Shown here: positions 55,487 to 63,049 of the stretch, in pieces | Layout: each line of letters begins with the position of its first letter | How positions within the stretch are numbered: position 1 is the stretch's first letter | Assembly (NCBI GenBank): GCA_037624485.1 | Contig: JASJJC010000016.1 | Coordinates: 211,535-275,534, forward strand | DNA: 64,000 bases | Source of the DNA: JAFMKE01 sp037624485 | GTDB lineage: Bacteria > Bacteroidota > Bacteroidia > Chitinophagales > UBA8649 | Reading direction: 5' to 3' | Position numbers and translations under genes: made by a program | Notes under the pieces: generated by a model | Seen by the model: only the letters and a program-made list of their open reading frames with translations | Told to the model about the DNA's origin: nothing | Databases searched by the model: none

Positions 55487-56302
55487 ATGAGAAAATATAT
55501 TGTTACCGTAGCCTTAGTAAGTTTAATACTTTTTAGTTGTAAAGACGATTCAGCTCCTAAACAAGTAGAAGAAACAGTTGAGGAAATGGTAGATTTAGTC
55601 ATAGAAAAAGAAGGTATTACCTTAAGTACAAATACTTTAGCTACCCCCTTTGACGATGCTCAATTAGATTTAATTGCGCCTGCTTTAAATGATGCGATTT
55701 TTTCTGACAGCACCTTGTTTCGTTTTGGAGTAGATAATTATGATTTAGCTATTAATACTTCTGATCCCTTGAGTGGTCAATGTGCAAATTCAGGCAAAGG
55801 GCAGCACATTCATTTCATTTTAAATAATGAGCCTTATTCAGCACATTATAATGCAGAATTCAAAAAGCAGCTACCAGCAGGTAACAATGTGTTGTTGGCA
55901 TTTCTTTCAAGGTCATATCACATGAGTGTGAAATCTAAAAACGCTTATGTGCTTGCTGAGTTCAATGATGGAGATAATATGGATGAATTTGATAATTCTG
56001 CTCCGCATATGTTTTACAGTCGACCAAAAGGAGAGTATGTTGGTGAGAATGCAAAAAAGGTCATGTTGGATTTCTATTTGATTAATACGGATTTGGAGGA
56101 TCGAGGATACCTTGTACGTGCGAGCATCAATGGAGTAAGTTTTGATTTGGATACTTGGCAGCCATTTTTTATCGAAGGATTACAGGAAGGGGAAAATACA
56201 ATTACGCTAGAGTTACTTGATTCTGAGGGAGAATTAGTGCCAAGCCCTTTCAACCCGGTAGAGCGAACAATAAGTGTAAAATACACTCCGGAAAGTATTT
56301 AA
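55487..56302 (+). CDS. Hypothetical lipoprotein divergent from copA
   Basis: A 271-residue lipoprotein: signal with lipobox LFSC (Cys18), an acidic linker (KQVEETVEEMVDLV), then an unknown domain. A striking segment is GKGQHIHFILNNEPYSAHY followed by SRSYHMSVKS, giving several exposed His and Met residues. The C-terminal part is immunoglobulin-like (GENTITLELLDSEGELVPSPFNP). Family not recognised. Being divergent from a copper ATPase, a copper-binding role is possible but not shown. Confidence 0.7.
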   Translation: MRKYIVTVALVSLILFSCKDDSAPKQVEETVEEMVDLVIEKEGITLSTNTLATPFDDAQLDLIAPALNDAIFSDSTLFRFGVDNYDLAINTSDPLSGQCANSGKGQHIHFILNNEPYSAHYNAEFKKQLPAGNNVLLAFLSRSYHMSVKSKNAYVLAEFNDGDNMDEFDNSAPHMFYSRPKGEYVGENAKKVMLDFYLINTDLEDRGYLVRASINGVSFDLDTWQPFFIEGLQEGENTITLELLDSEGELVPSPFNPVERTISVKYTPESI

Positions 56303-56319
56303 TATAACAAATTTAGCTT

Positions 56320-56327
56320 TATATTTG
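56320..56327 (+). promoter_or_regulatory. -7 box of tRNA-His
   Basis: TATATTTG ends 15 bases before the tRNA 5' end. No clear -33 element. Confidence 0.5.
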
Positions 56328-56342
56328 CAGTCCTAAAAATAT

Positions 56343-56417
56343 GGTGGTTGTAGCTCAGTAGGTTAGAGCACTGGTTTGTGGTTCCAGGGGTCGCGGGTTC
56401 GAATCCCGTCTTCCACC
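56343..56417 (+). tRNA. tRNA-His (anticodon GTG)
   Basis: The cloverleaf folds with D stem GCTC/GAGC, anticodon GTG at 56378-56380, T arm GCGGG-TTCGAAT-CCCGT, and the extra 5' G (56343) facing C73 that marks tRNA-His. The acceptor stem has two T-T mismatches near its base. CCA is not encoded. A strong hairpin terminator follows at once. Confidence 0.93.
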
Positions 56418-56423
56418 CATTTT

Positions 56424-56452
56424 AAAGGTCTAGATATTTCTAGACCTTTTTT
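56424..56452 (+). terminator. Intrinsic terminator of tRNA-His
   Basis: A perfect 11-bp stem, AAAGGTCTAGA with TCTAGACCTTT, loop TATT, then T-rich tail. Confidence 0.9.
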
Positions 56453-56471
56453 AATATGTAAACTGTCAAAT

Positions 56472-57065
56472 ATGTTTAATTACCCACTCCGTTTTGAATT
56501 TAAGATTGGTACTTTTAGTAATGATTTTGTTGCTAAAGACAACAATGGTCAGACTCTGGCATATGTAAGGCAACAAATGTTCAAATTAAAGGAAAAGGTC
56601 GTTGTCTTTTCTGATGAATCCAGGTCCAGTGAAATGTTTCATATAAAGGCTGATAAATGGCTGGATTTTAACACGGTATATAGCTTTACTTCTGCCCAAG
56701 AGGGTGTAGATTTAGGGAAAGTTGGTCGAAAAGGTTGGGCGTCTTTATGGAAGTCTAGGTATGAGCTTTTTGATGAAAATGGCAAGCAAGATTTGTTGAT
56801 TGAAGAAGAAAATCCGTGGATAAAATTTTGGGATGGTTTACTGACTCAAATACCCATAGTTAACTTTTTTACGGGTTATTTTTTTAACCCCACTTATACC
56901 ATTAAACGGCCAGATGGTGCGCTAATTGGCCGATTTTCCAAAGAGAAATCATTTTTTGGTCGACGTTTTACTTATGAGAAGCTAATGGAATATGAGCACG
57001 GGGAGGAACTTCGAAGCTTACTGGGCTTGATGATGATGGTTCTTCTGGAACGAAGAAGAGGGTAG
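56472..57065 (+). CDS. LURP-one-related (Tubby C-terminal-like) protein
   Basis: A 197-residue protein with the LOR/scramblase-like fold: repeated beta strands such as YPLRFEFKIGTFSNDFVAKD, AYVRQQMFKLKEKVVVFSD, and YTIKRPDGALIGRFSKEKSFFGRRF. The final stretch has a hydrophobic helix (LRSLLGLMMMVLLE). Bacterial members are uncharacterised. The ATG at 56472 is used because the open frame further upstream runs through the tRNA and its terminator. Confidence 0.72.
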   Translation: MFNYPLRFEFKIGTFSNDFVAKDNNGQTLAYVRQQMFKLKEKVVVFSDESRSSEMFHIKADKWLDFNTVYSFTSAQEGVDLGKVGRKGWASLWKSRYELFDENGKQDLLIEEENPWIKFWDGLLTQIPIVNFFTGYFFNPTYTIKRPDGALIGRFSKEKSFFGRRFTYEKLMEYEHGEELRSLLGLMMMVLLERRRG

Positions 57066-57085
57066 TCGAGATTTGACCAAAGCAA

Positions 57086-57673
57086 TCACTCCAGCTCTCC
57101 AATGGTGTTTTCTTCTTGAGGAATAATTTCCTTCAACTGAGGGAGTTCATCTTCAGCAATTACAAAACGGAAAAAAAATCCAAGAAAGTTTAATCCCATA
57201 CCTATTGTCAATAGTAAATATCCAATTAGTGATGATATGGTTACTTCTAGGCCATCATTATTAAAAGGATCAACACTACTATCCCACATTAATGCTCCAA
57301 GTATAATAAAAGCGAGCATTAGGGGTGAGCTAAACAGACCAAAAAACCACTCTTTGCTCTTGGTGTCTCCAAGTAGGTTGGTGTAATCATCATTAAATGT
57401 TTCATATATTTCAAATCTATTAAAGAGATAAACAAGATATTTACTACTTAAACTAACTATGGCTATGGTCCATACTTGAGCAGTAATCGGTACGCTAAAG
57501 TCAATAACCCAAAAACCGATTAAAAAGAATGCCCAACCCATGAAGTGTTTTTTCCAAGAGATATTCCCTAATCTATAAATACCTGCCATACCAGCTATGA
57601 AAATGAATAGTATAGCCAAAACAATGGCTACTTTCGTAATTGCATTCATTAGTCCTTTTATTAGTCTTTCCAT
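57086..57673 (-). CDS. Four-helix membrane protein sharing its C-terminal tail with ScpB
   Basis: A 195-residue protein with about four hydrophobic helices (residues 12-35, 44-62, 120-137, 148-172) and a cytoplasmic or periplasmic loop of about 55 residues. I do not recognise the family. The last 20 residues (ELPQLKEIIPQEENTIGELE) are identical to the end of ScpB, encoded just upstream on the same strand. The spacer to scpB is 55 bases, so they may be one operon. Confidence 0.68.
   Translation of the reverse strand: MERLIKGLMNAITKVAIVLAILFIFIAGMAGIYRLGNISWKKHFMGWAFFLIGFWVIDFSVPITAQVWTIAIVSLSSKYLVYLFNRFEIYETFNDDYTNLLGDTKSKEWFFGLFSSPLMLAFIILGALMWDSSVDPFNNDGLEVTISSLIGYLLLTIGMGLNFLGFFFRFVIAEDELPQLKEIIPQEENTIGELE
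57089..57148 (-). repeat. Copy A of a duplicated 20-codon C-terminal tail
   Basis: Encodes the last 20 residues of the membrane protein. It differs from copy B at 57732-57791 at four bases, all synonymous (Leu, Ile, Leu, Gln codons). Confidence 0.85.
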
Positions 57674-57728
57674 TTAGATAATTAGTTTTTAATTTAAAAA
57701 TTTAGTCTGATAACTTTTTACATTGATT

Positions 57729-58283
57729 CTACTCCAACTCTCCAATGGTGTTTTCTTCTTGAGGAATGATTTCCTTTAATTGAGGGAGTTCCTCGGTAGA
57801 ATTTATTCCAAAATAATCCAAGAAGAAAGGACTTACCCTATACAGAACAGGACGACCAGGGGTAGTTGCTTTCCCCGCAATACTGATGAGTTCTTTTTCC
57901 AATAATTTATGTACCGTATAATCAGCATTAACTCCTCTGATTTGCTCAATCTCCGCTTTGGTAACGGGTTCCTTGTAAGCTATTATTGAAAGCGTTTCCA
58001 TGGCAGCAGAAGAGAGCTTTTTGTTTGCTTTCTGATGCAAGAATTTTGATATCCACTCGTGGTAGTTCGCCTTGGTTAAAAACTGATAACCTCCGCCTGT
58101 TTCACGCAATTCAAAAGAGTAGTTATCACTGTTGAACTTGGCTTTTAGTTCTTTTATATTAGACAAAATATCTGCTTCTAAAACTTCTTGTCTATTGGTA
58201 ACAAAAGCATTGAATATTTCCTGCACATTGACGGGGTGGTCTGCTGCAAAGAGGATAGCTTCTATTTGTAACAATACATTCAT
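57729..58283 (-). CDS. scpB: Segregation and condensation protein ScpB
   Basis: A 184-residue winged-helix protein with the ScpB signature ETLSIIAYKEPVTKAEIEQIRGVN, then LLEKELISIAGKATTPGRPVLYRVSPFFLDYFG. It works with Smc and ScpA in chromosome condensation; neither partner is in the window. The C-terminal 20 residues after the family domain are the duplicated tail. The surface nuclease gene (58300-60309) ends 16 bases upstream of its ATG on the same strand. Confidence 0.9.
   Translation of the reverse strand: MNVLLQIEAILFAADHPVNVQEIFNAFVTNRQEVLEADILSNIKELKAKFNSDNYSFELRETGGGYQFLTKANYHEWISKFLHQKANKKLSSAAMETLSIIAYKEPVTKAEIEQIRGVNADYTVHKLLEKELISIAGKATTPGRPVLYRVSPFFLDYFGINSTEELPQLKEIIPQEENTIGELE
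57732..57791 (-). repeat. Copy B of a duplicated 20-codon C-terminal tail (in scpB)
   Basis: See copy A at 57089-57148. Outside this block the two genes show no similarity I can see. Confidence 0.85.
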
Positions 58284-58299
58284 GTATATTTTTAATTGT

Positions 58300-60309
58300 C
58301 TATTTTGCTTTTACATCAAATTCAACACGTCGATTGATTTGTCTGCCTTCATCCGTATCATTTGTTGCTACGGCTTTGGTCTCCCCAAAAAATAAGGCAT
58401 TCATTCTTTCTGATGATACACCAAGAGATATTAGGCGCTCTTTGACTGCAAAAGATCGATCTTTAGATAGCTGCAGGTTGTCTTCTTTTTCACCAACATT
58501 GTCCGTATGACCGCTTATTTTTAAAACTAATTCCGGGTTTGTAATAAGTATTTCAGCTAAATCAACTAACTCATCATCGCTAGAAGATTTAATAGTTGAT
58601 TTTCCGGTATCAAATATTAAGTTGTCAAATACAGCTTGCACAGCGGCTTTTACTTCCTCCTTTAACTCAGGACAACCCTTATTGCTTTTAAGTCCTTCGG
58701 TTTGCGGACATTCATCATCCTTATCAAATACACCATCATTATCTTGGTCGCTGTATGGGCAACCTTGGTTGTCTGCAGGACCAGCTTCCTGAGGACATTT
58801 GTCTAAAGGGTCTTCAATGCCGTCCCCATCAGAATCTGGACATCCTTTCATGTTTGGTAATCCTTTTACGTCAGGACATGCATCATTTTTATCGATTACA
58901 CCATCTCCATCTCTATCTGATTGCTTAACTCTCTTCAAATAAACCACAGAAGGAAGGTGATCGCTGTATCCAGCTAAGTAATAGTTGCCTCCAAATGAAC
59001 GATTTGGTCCACCTTCATAACCACCAAAGCGGTTTATCCAATCTTGGTTGTAAACCACTTCTGCATCTTGGATTTTCCATTGAGATGATCGCTCATCCAC
59101 AAATGATGAAGAAACAAGTACTTGGTCAAACAGATTCCAAGATCCACGGTAGGCTAAAGAACCATATCCCTTCTTGTAATCTTGATAAAGTGGGTTAAAC
59201 ATTCCACCGGTCTTGACATCTTCAACTTTTTTGGCAGCCCCCATTATTCCTAAAACACTATTATTACTTGGATCATCATTGAAATCGCCCATTACAATAA
59301 TCTGTGTATTGGGATCTTCTTTCATTAATTGGTCAACTACATCCTTAACCGCTTGAGCACCTCTTTCTCTATTTTTGCCAGACTTTGCTTCTCCACCTCG
59401 TCTTGATGGCCAGTGATTCACAAAAACATGAACCGTTTCTCCTAGTAGTTTTCCCTCCACCCACAAGATGTCTCTTGTGTAATATCGATTGCTTTCGTTG
59501 TTATCATTAAAAATAGCTATTTGCAAGGTATGCGTCGTCGTTACTTCAAAATATTTAGCTTGGTAGTACAAAGCCACATCGACACCACGTGAATACATGC
59601 AGTCGTGATGTATAACTTCATATCCTCTTGATTCTAATTTTTTTGTTGCTGCAAGGTCTATAAGAACTTGCTCATTTTCAATTTCTGCCAATCCTAAAAG
59701 CGCAGCACCATCCGGTGAGTAACTTTCCCCAAGCGTGACAATAACTTCTGCTAGTTTATCAAGCTTATCGTTGTACAATTCATCGGTGTATTGCCTAGCG
59801 CCTTCCGGTGTGTTCTCAGCATCTCGCACTTTCGCGACTACTTCAGTCGTATTTACTTCAATATACTCTTTACCCTCAATGAGGTCCTTATACTCTTGCT
59901 TGCTCAACCAACGGTCATCACTTTCTACCAAGGAATTGAATTCAGCTTTAGAAATAGATTGACCTTCTCTAGACTCGTACTCCTTTTTCTTTGGTTTGTA
60001 GTATTGTAAAGCGGATACCGGCACCTTTGGAAGTAATGAGTAATCGGTCTTACTTTTGGAAATGCGGAGGTTTTCATAAAAGCTAATCCATTCAGATTTG
60101 TAATAGCTCGCGGAGTTGTACGTTTCTGCTAGCATATAATCTGCTTCTCCCGCATTTAATTTATCCACATAAATTGTGTGCATGGAGGTATCCACATCAA
60201 ACAAGTTTTCGAGATTATAAAAACCAACAACAGCAACTTCATACTCTTTCTCTTGGGCAAATACAGTTGTAAAACCTACCATTGCCCATACAAACATCCA
60301 TTTTTTCAT
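58300..60309 (-). CDS. Exported endonuclease/exonuclease/phosphatase-domain protein fused to OmpA
   Basis: A 669-residue protein. Signal peptide (1-18, ending FAQ). The EEP domain starts with VGFYNLENLFD (28-38) and holds LAEIENEQVL, VNHWPSRRGG, VMGDFNDDPSN and YSDHLPSVVYL, the catalytic set of this nuclease family. Then come three calcium-type thrombospondin repeats (DRDGDGVIDKNDACPD and two more), and finally an OmpA peptidoglycan-binding domain (LVLKISGHTDNVGE, GRQINRRVEFDV). An unusual insert of about 120 residues (39-160) interrupts the start of the EEP domain. Likely a surface nuclease held to the cell wall. Confidence 0.88.
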   Translation of the reverse strand: MKKWMFVWAMVGFTTVFAQEKEYEVAVVGFYNLENLFDVDTSMHTIYVDKLNAGEADYMLAETYNSASYYKSEWISFYENLRISKSKTDYSLLPKVPVSALQYYKPKKKEYESREGQSISKAEFNSLVESDDRWLSKQEYKDLIEGKEYIEVNTTEVVAKVRDAENTPEGARQYTDELYNDKLDKLAEVIVTLGESYSPDGAALLGLAEIENEQVLIDLAATKKLESRGYEVIHHDCMYSRGVDVALYYQAKYFEVTTTHTLQIAIFNDNNESNRYYTRDILWVEGKLLGETVHVFVNHWPSRRGGEAKSGKNRERGAQAVKDVVDQLMKEDPNTQIIVMGDFNDDPSNNSVLGIMGAAKKVEDVKTGGMFNPLYQDYKKGYGSLAYRGSWNLFDQVLVSSSFVDERSSQWKIQDAEVVYNQDWINRFGGYEGGPNRSFGGNYYLAGYSDHLPSVVYLKRVKQSDRDGDGVIDKNDACPDVKGLPNMKGCPDSDGDGIEDPLDKCPQEAGPADNQGCPYSDQDNDGVFDKDDECPQTEGLKSNKGCPELKEEVKAAVQAVFDNLIFDTGKSTIKSSSDDELVDLAEILITNPELVLKISGHTDNVGEKEDNLQLSKDRSFAVKERLISLGVSSERMNALFFGETKAVATNDTDEGRQINRRVEFDVKAK

Positions 60310-60422
60310 ACTATTCTAACTTTTCATTTTGCTTATCAAAGTTACGCACTCATTTACATTTACAATCTACTATTTATTAACTATTAAGTCAGAGGGGATG
60401 CCTTTATTGTAAAATCAATAAT

Positions 60423-60430
60423 TACCTTTG
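60423..60430 (+). promoter_or_regulatory. -7 box of the second TonB receptor gene
   Basis: TACCTTTG lies 32 bases before the ATG at 60463. No -33 TTTG at good spacing. Confidence 0.4.
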
Positions 60431-60462
60431 TAACATTAATAGAATAAAGAAAATTAGTCTAA

Positions 60463-63006
60463 ATGAATTCAAGAATATTATGCGGTTTGTTTTGCCTTTG
60501 TTTGATATGGTCAAATATTCAAGCACAGCAGGAAGAAATACCTTCAATGACTTTGGAGGAACTTGAGGAGTTCAGTCAAGAAACCAAGCCTTATTCTAGA
60601 AGCTTACTGCTCGACTTTAGAGATATATACGGAAATGCCGCGCAATGGAATTTGGGTGGTGAATCTTTTTTTAGTCGAAGAGGTATAGGAAGAGATTACA
60701 GTGATGTCTGGTTGCTAGGTATGCCATTCAAGGATTTGGAAAACGGGCAGATCAACTACAACATCTGGGGTGGACTAAACTTGGTGATGAACAACAAGGG
60801 TTACAATACCAATGGCTTAATGCCTAACAGTTTTGGATACACGGGTGTTTCAGCTGGACAATACATTGACCCTCGACCGCACACTCAATATAGTGGTACG
60901 AATATTTCTTATGCCACGGCAAATAGAAATTACAATCATCGCTTGATGGCCTCATACAACTCAGGTTTTATCAAAAATGGTTGGGCGTTTACGGTAGCCG
61001 CTTCTAAAAGGTATGCCGAATCAGGCTATGTGGCAGGTACTCCTTACGATGCTTATTCCTATTATGGAGCTGTTGAAAAGCGTTTTGGTTTAAAGCACTC
61101 GCTGACCTTGACTGCTGTTGGTGCCAATATTAAAAGAGGAAAACTTGCTCCGACAACAAAAGAATATTTTGATTTAGCTGGAAGTAATTTAGCCAACCCA
61201 AATTGGGGGATGTATGACGGTGTTCAACGAAATCGTAAAATGGTTCACCAGCATTTACCCATGGTAGCCTTAACCCATGAATTTAAGGTCAGTGATAAAA
61301 CCAATTTATTGTTTAGTGCGAGTGCATTAGTGGGGAGGTTTGGCCAAACGGATTTAGATTGGTATAACGCCGCTGACCCTAGACCAGATTATTATAGATA
61401 CCTTCCGTCTTATCAGTTGGATTTAGGTGATACTGCCCTGTATGATGAATTGACCCAGTATGTTTCAGCTAATCCGGATGTCTTGCAAATGGATTGGAAT
61501 TCTTTGTATGAAGCTAATATGAGCGATCTAAACAGTGAAACCTATGAAGACGTTAATGTGGATGGGAATATTCAAGACATTACAGGGAATAGAGCTAAGT
61601 ATTTAATTGTTGAACGCAGGGAAGATGAGAAGAAATTTAATTTTTCTACACAATTGAATCATGTAGTAAGTAAAAAGTTTGATATCAGCGCGGGTATTGA
61701 TTATATCAATCAAAACAAACATTTCTTTCAAGTCGCTAAAGACCTGTTAGGAGCTGATTATCACTTGAACTACAATCAGTTTGCGGAGAGAGCGACATCC
61801 AATCAGGTGATATCTGGTTTAGATACTATACGTCAGCATGATGTGCAGAATCCGGACAGGGTAGTGTATGAAGGCGACAAATATGGTTATGATTACAATG
61901 CATCCATTCAATTTGCGGATATTTGGTCAACCTTCGATTTCAATTTCAGAAAGGTAGATGTTTATGCGCAAGCGAAACTTTCTATGACGTCTTTTTATCG
62001 AAAGGGAAATAACCAGAATGGTTTGTTTTTAGATGATTCCTATGGTAAGTCTGATATCCAGAATTTCTTTAATTATGGAATTAAAGCTGGTATAACATAC
62101 AAGATAAATGGACGACACTTCCTAATGGCAAATGGTATTTACGAAACAAGAGCGCCATTGTTTGCCAATGCATTTGTTTCTGGAAGAACAAGAAATCAAG
62201 TGGTTGATAATTTAGAAAGCGAAACTCACCGAGGTGGTGAAGTGGGTTATATCCTTAGAGCAAATAGACTCAAGCTAAATTTTGTGGCTTATTATATTCA
62301 GATGTTGGATTTGACAGAAACAACTCCCTTCTACAATGATGCGGAAAGAACTTTTGTGAATTATTCATTAACTAATATTGATAGACAACACATGGGCTTA
62401 GAGTTAGCGGCTAGTTATAAGCTTACCAAATGGATGAGCTTGAGTTCTGCGCTGGCCATGGGGCGTTATACCTACATTGATCGACCAAGTGCCAATGTAA
62501 CCTTGGATAACAATGCTGAGGTCATTCGCCAAGAAGAGGTATATTGGAAAAACTACCACGTAGCTAACACTCCTGAGTTGGCTTATACGGGAGGAGTTAA
62601 TCTAAGTTATGATGCATTCTTTATGAATATAAGTGCCAATTATACCGCACGAAATTGGATTGATGTCAATTCAGTAAGAAGGACTGCCTTGGCTCTAGAT
62701 CTTGTGCCCGATGGAGATTTGAAGGACGAGATATTAGAACAAGAAATGTATGACAATCAATTCTCCTTGGATCTTTTTGCAGGATATACATGGAGACTGA
62801 GAAATACCTTTGATAAAATGAAAAACAGCCACACCCTGGTATTTAACTTAGGGGTTAACAATTTGACAAATAACAGGGACTTTATTGCAATTGGATTTGA
62901 AAACAATCGTTTTGATTTTGAAGACAAGAACGTAATGAAATTTCAAAATCGATACTTTTATGGCAATGGCATCAACTATTTTGCCAATATAACCTATAGA
63001 TTTTAA
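60463..63006 (+). CDS. TonB-dependent receptor, short-plug type, paired with DUF5689 lipoprotein
   Basis: An 847-residue outer-membrane protein. Signal peptide 1-21 (IQAQ), then a reduced plug (FSRRGIGRDYSDVWLLGMPF, INYNIWGGLNLVMN) and a long barrel ending FANITYRF with C-terminal Phe. No carboxypeptidase-like domain at the front. The next gene is a DUF5689 lipoprotein 43 bases downstream, and an OmpA-fused nuclease diverges upstream. That set resembles loci thought to take up nucleic acid or phosphate-containing polymers. Substrate not proven. Confidence 0.88.
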   Translation: MNSRILCGLFCLCLIWSNIQAQQEEIPSMTLEELEEFSQETKPYSRSLLLDFRDIYGNAAQWNLGGESFFSRRGIGRDYSDVWLLGMPFKDLENGQINYNIWGGLNLVMNNKGYNTNGLMPNSFGYTGVSAGQYIDPRPHTQYSGTNISYATANRNYNHRLMASYNSGFIKNGWAFTVAASKRYAESGYVAGTPYDAYSYYGAVEKRFGLKHSLTLTAVGANIKRGKLAPTTKEYFDLAGSNLANPNWGMYDGVQRNRKMVHQHLPMVALTHEFKVSDKTNLLFSASALVGRFGQTDLDWYNAADPRPDYYRYLPSYQLDLGDTALYDELTQYVSANPDVLQMDWNSLYEANMSDLNSETYEDVNVDGNIQDITGNRAKYLIVERREDEKKFNFSTQLNHVVSKKFDISAGIDYINQNKHFFQVAKDLLGADYHLNYNQFAERATSNQVISGLDTIRQHDVQNPDRVVYEGDKYGYDYNASIQFADIWSTFDFNFRKVDVYAQAKLSMTSFYRKGNNQNGLFLDDSYGKSDIQNFFNYGIKAGITYKINGRHFLMANGIYETRAPLFANAFVSGRTRNQVVDNLESETHRGGEVGYILRANRLKLNFVAYYIQMLDLTETTPFYNDAERTFVNYSLTNIDRQHMGLELAASYKLTKWMSLSSALAMGRYTYIDRPSANVTLDNNAEVIRQEEVYWKNYHVANTPELAYTGGVNLSYDAFFMNISANYTARNWIDVNSVRRTALALDLVPDGDLKDEILEQEMYDNQFSLDLFAGYTWRLRNTFDKMKNSHTLVFNLGVNNLTNNRDFIAIGFENNRFDFEDKNVMKFQNRYFYGNGINYFANITYRF

Positions 63007-63049
63007 TTAAAAACGAATAGAAATTTAGTACAACTAATAATTATAAATT

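Noticed and set aside
56376..56471. In-frame N-terminal extension of the LURP-one-like gene
   Set aside because: It runs through the tRNA-His anticodon arm and the tRNA terminator, so it cannot be part of the protein-coding message.
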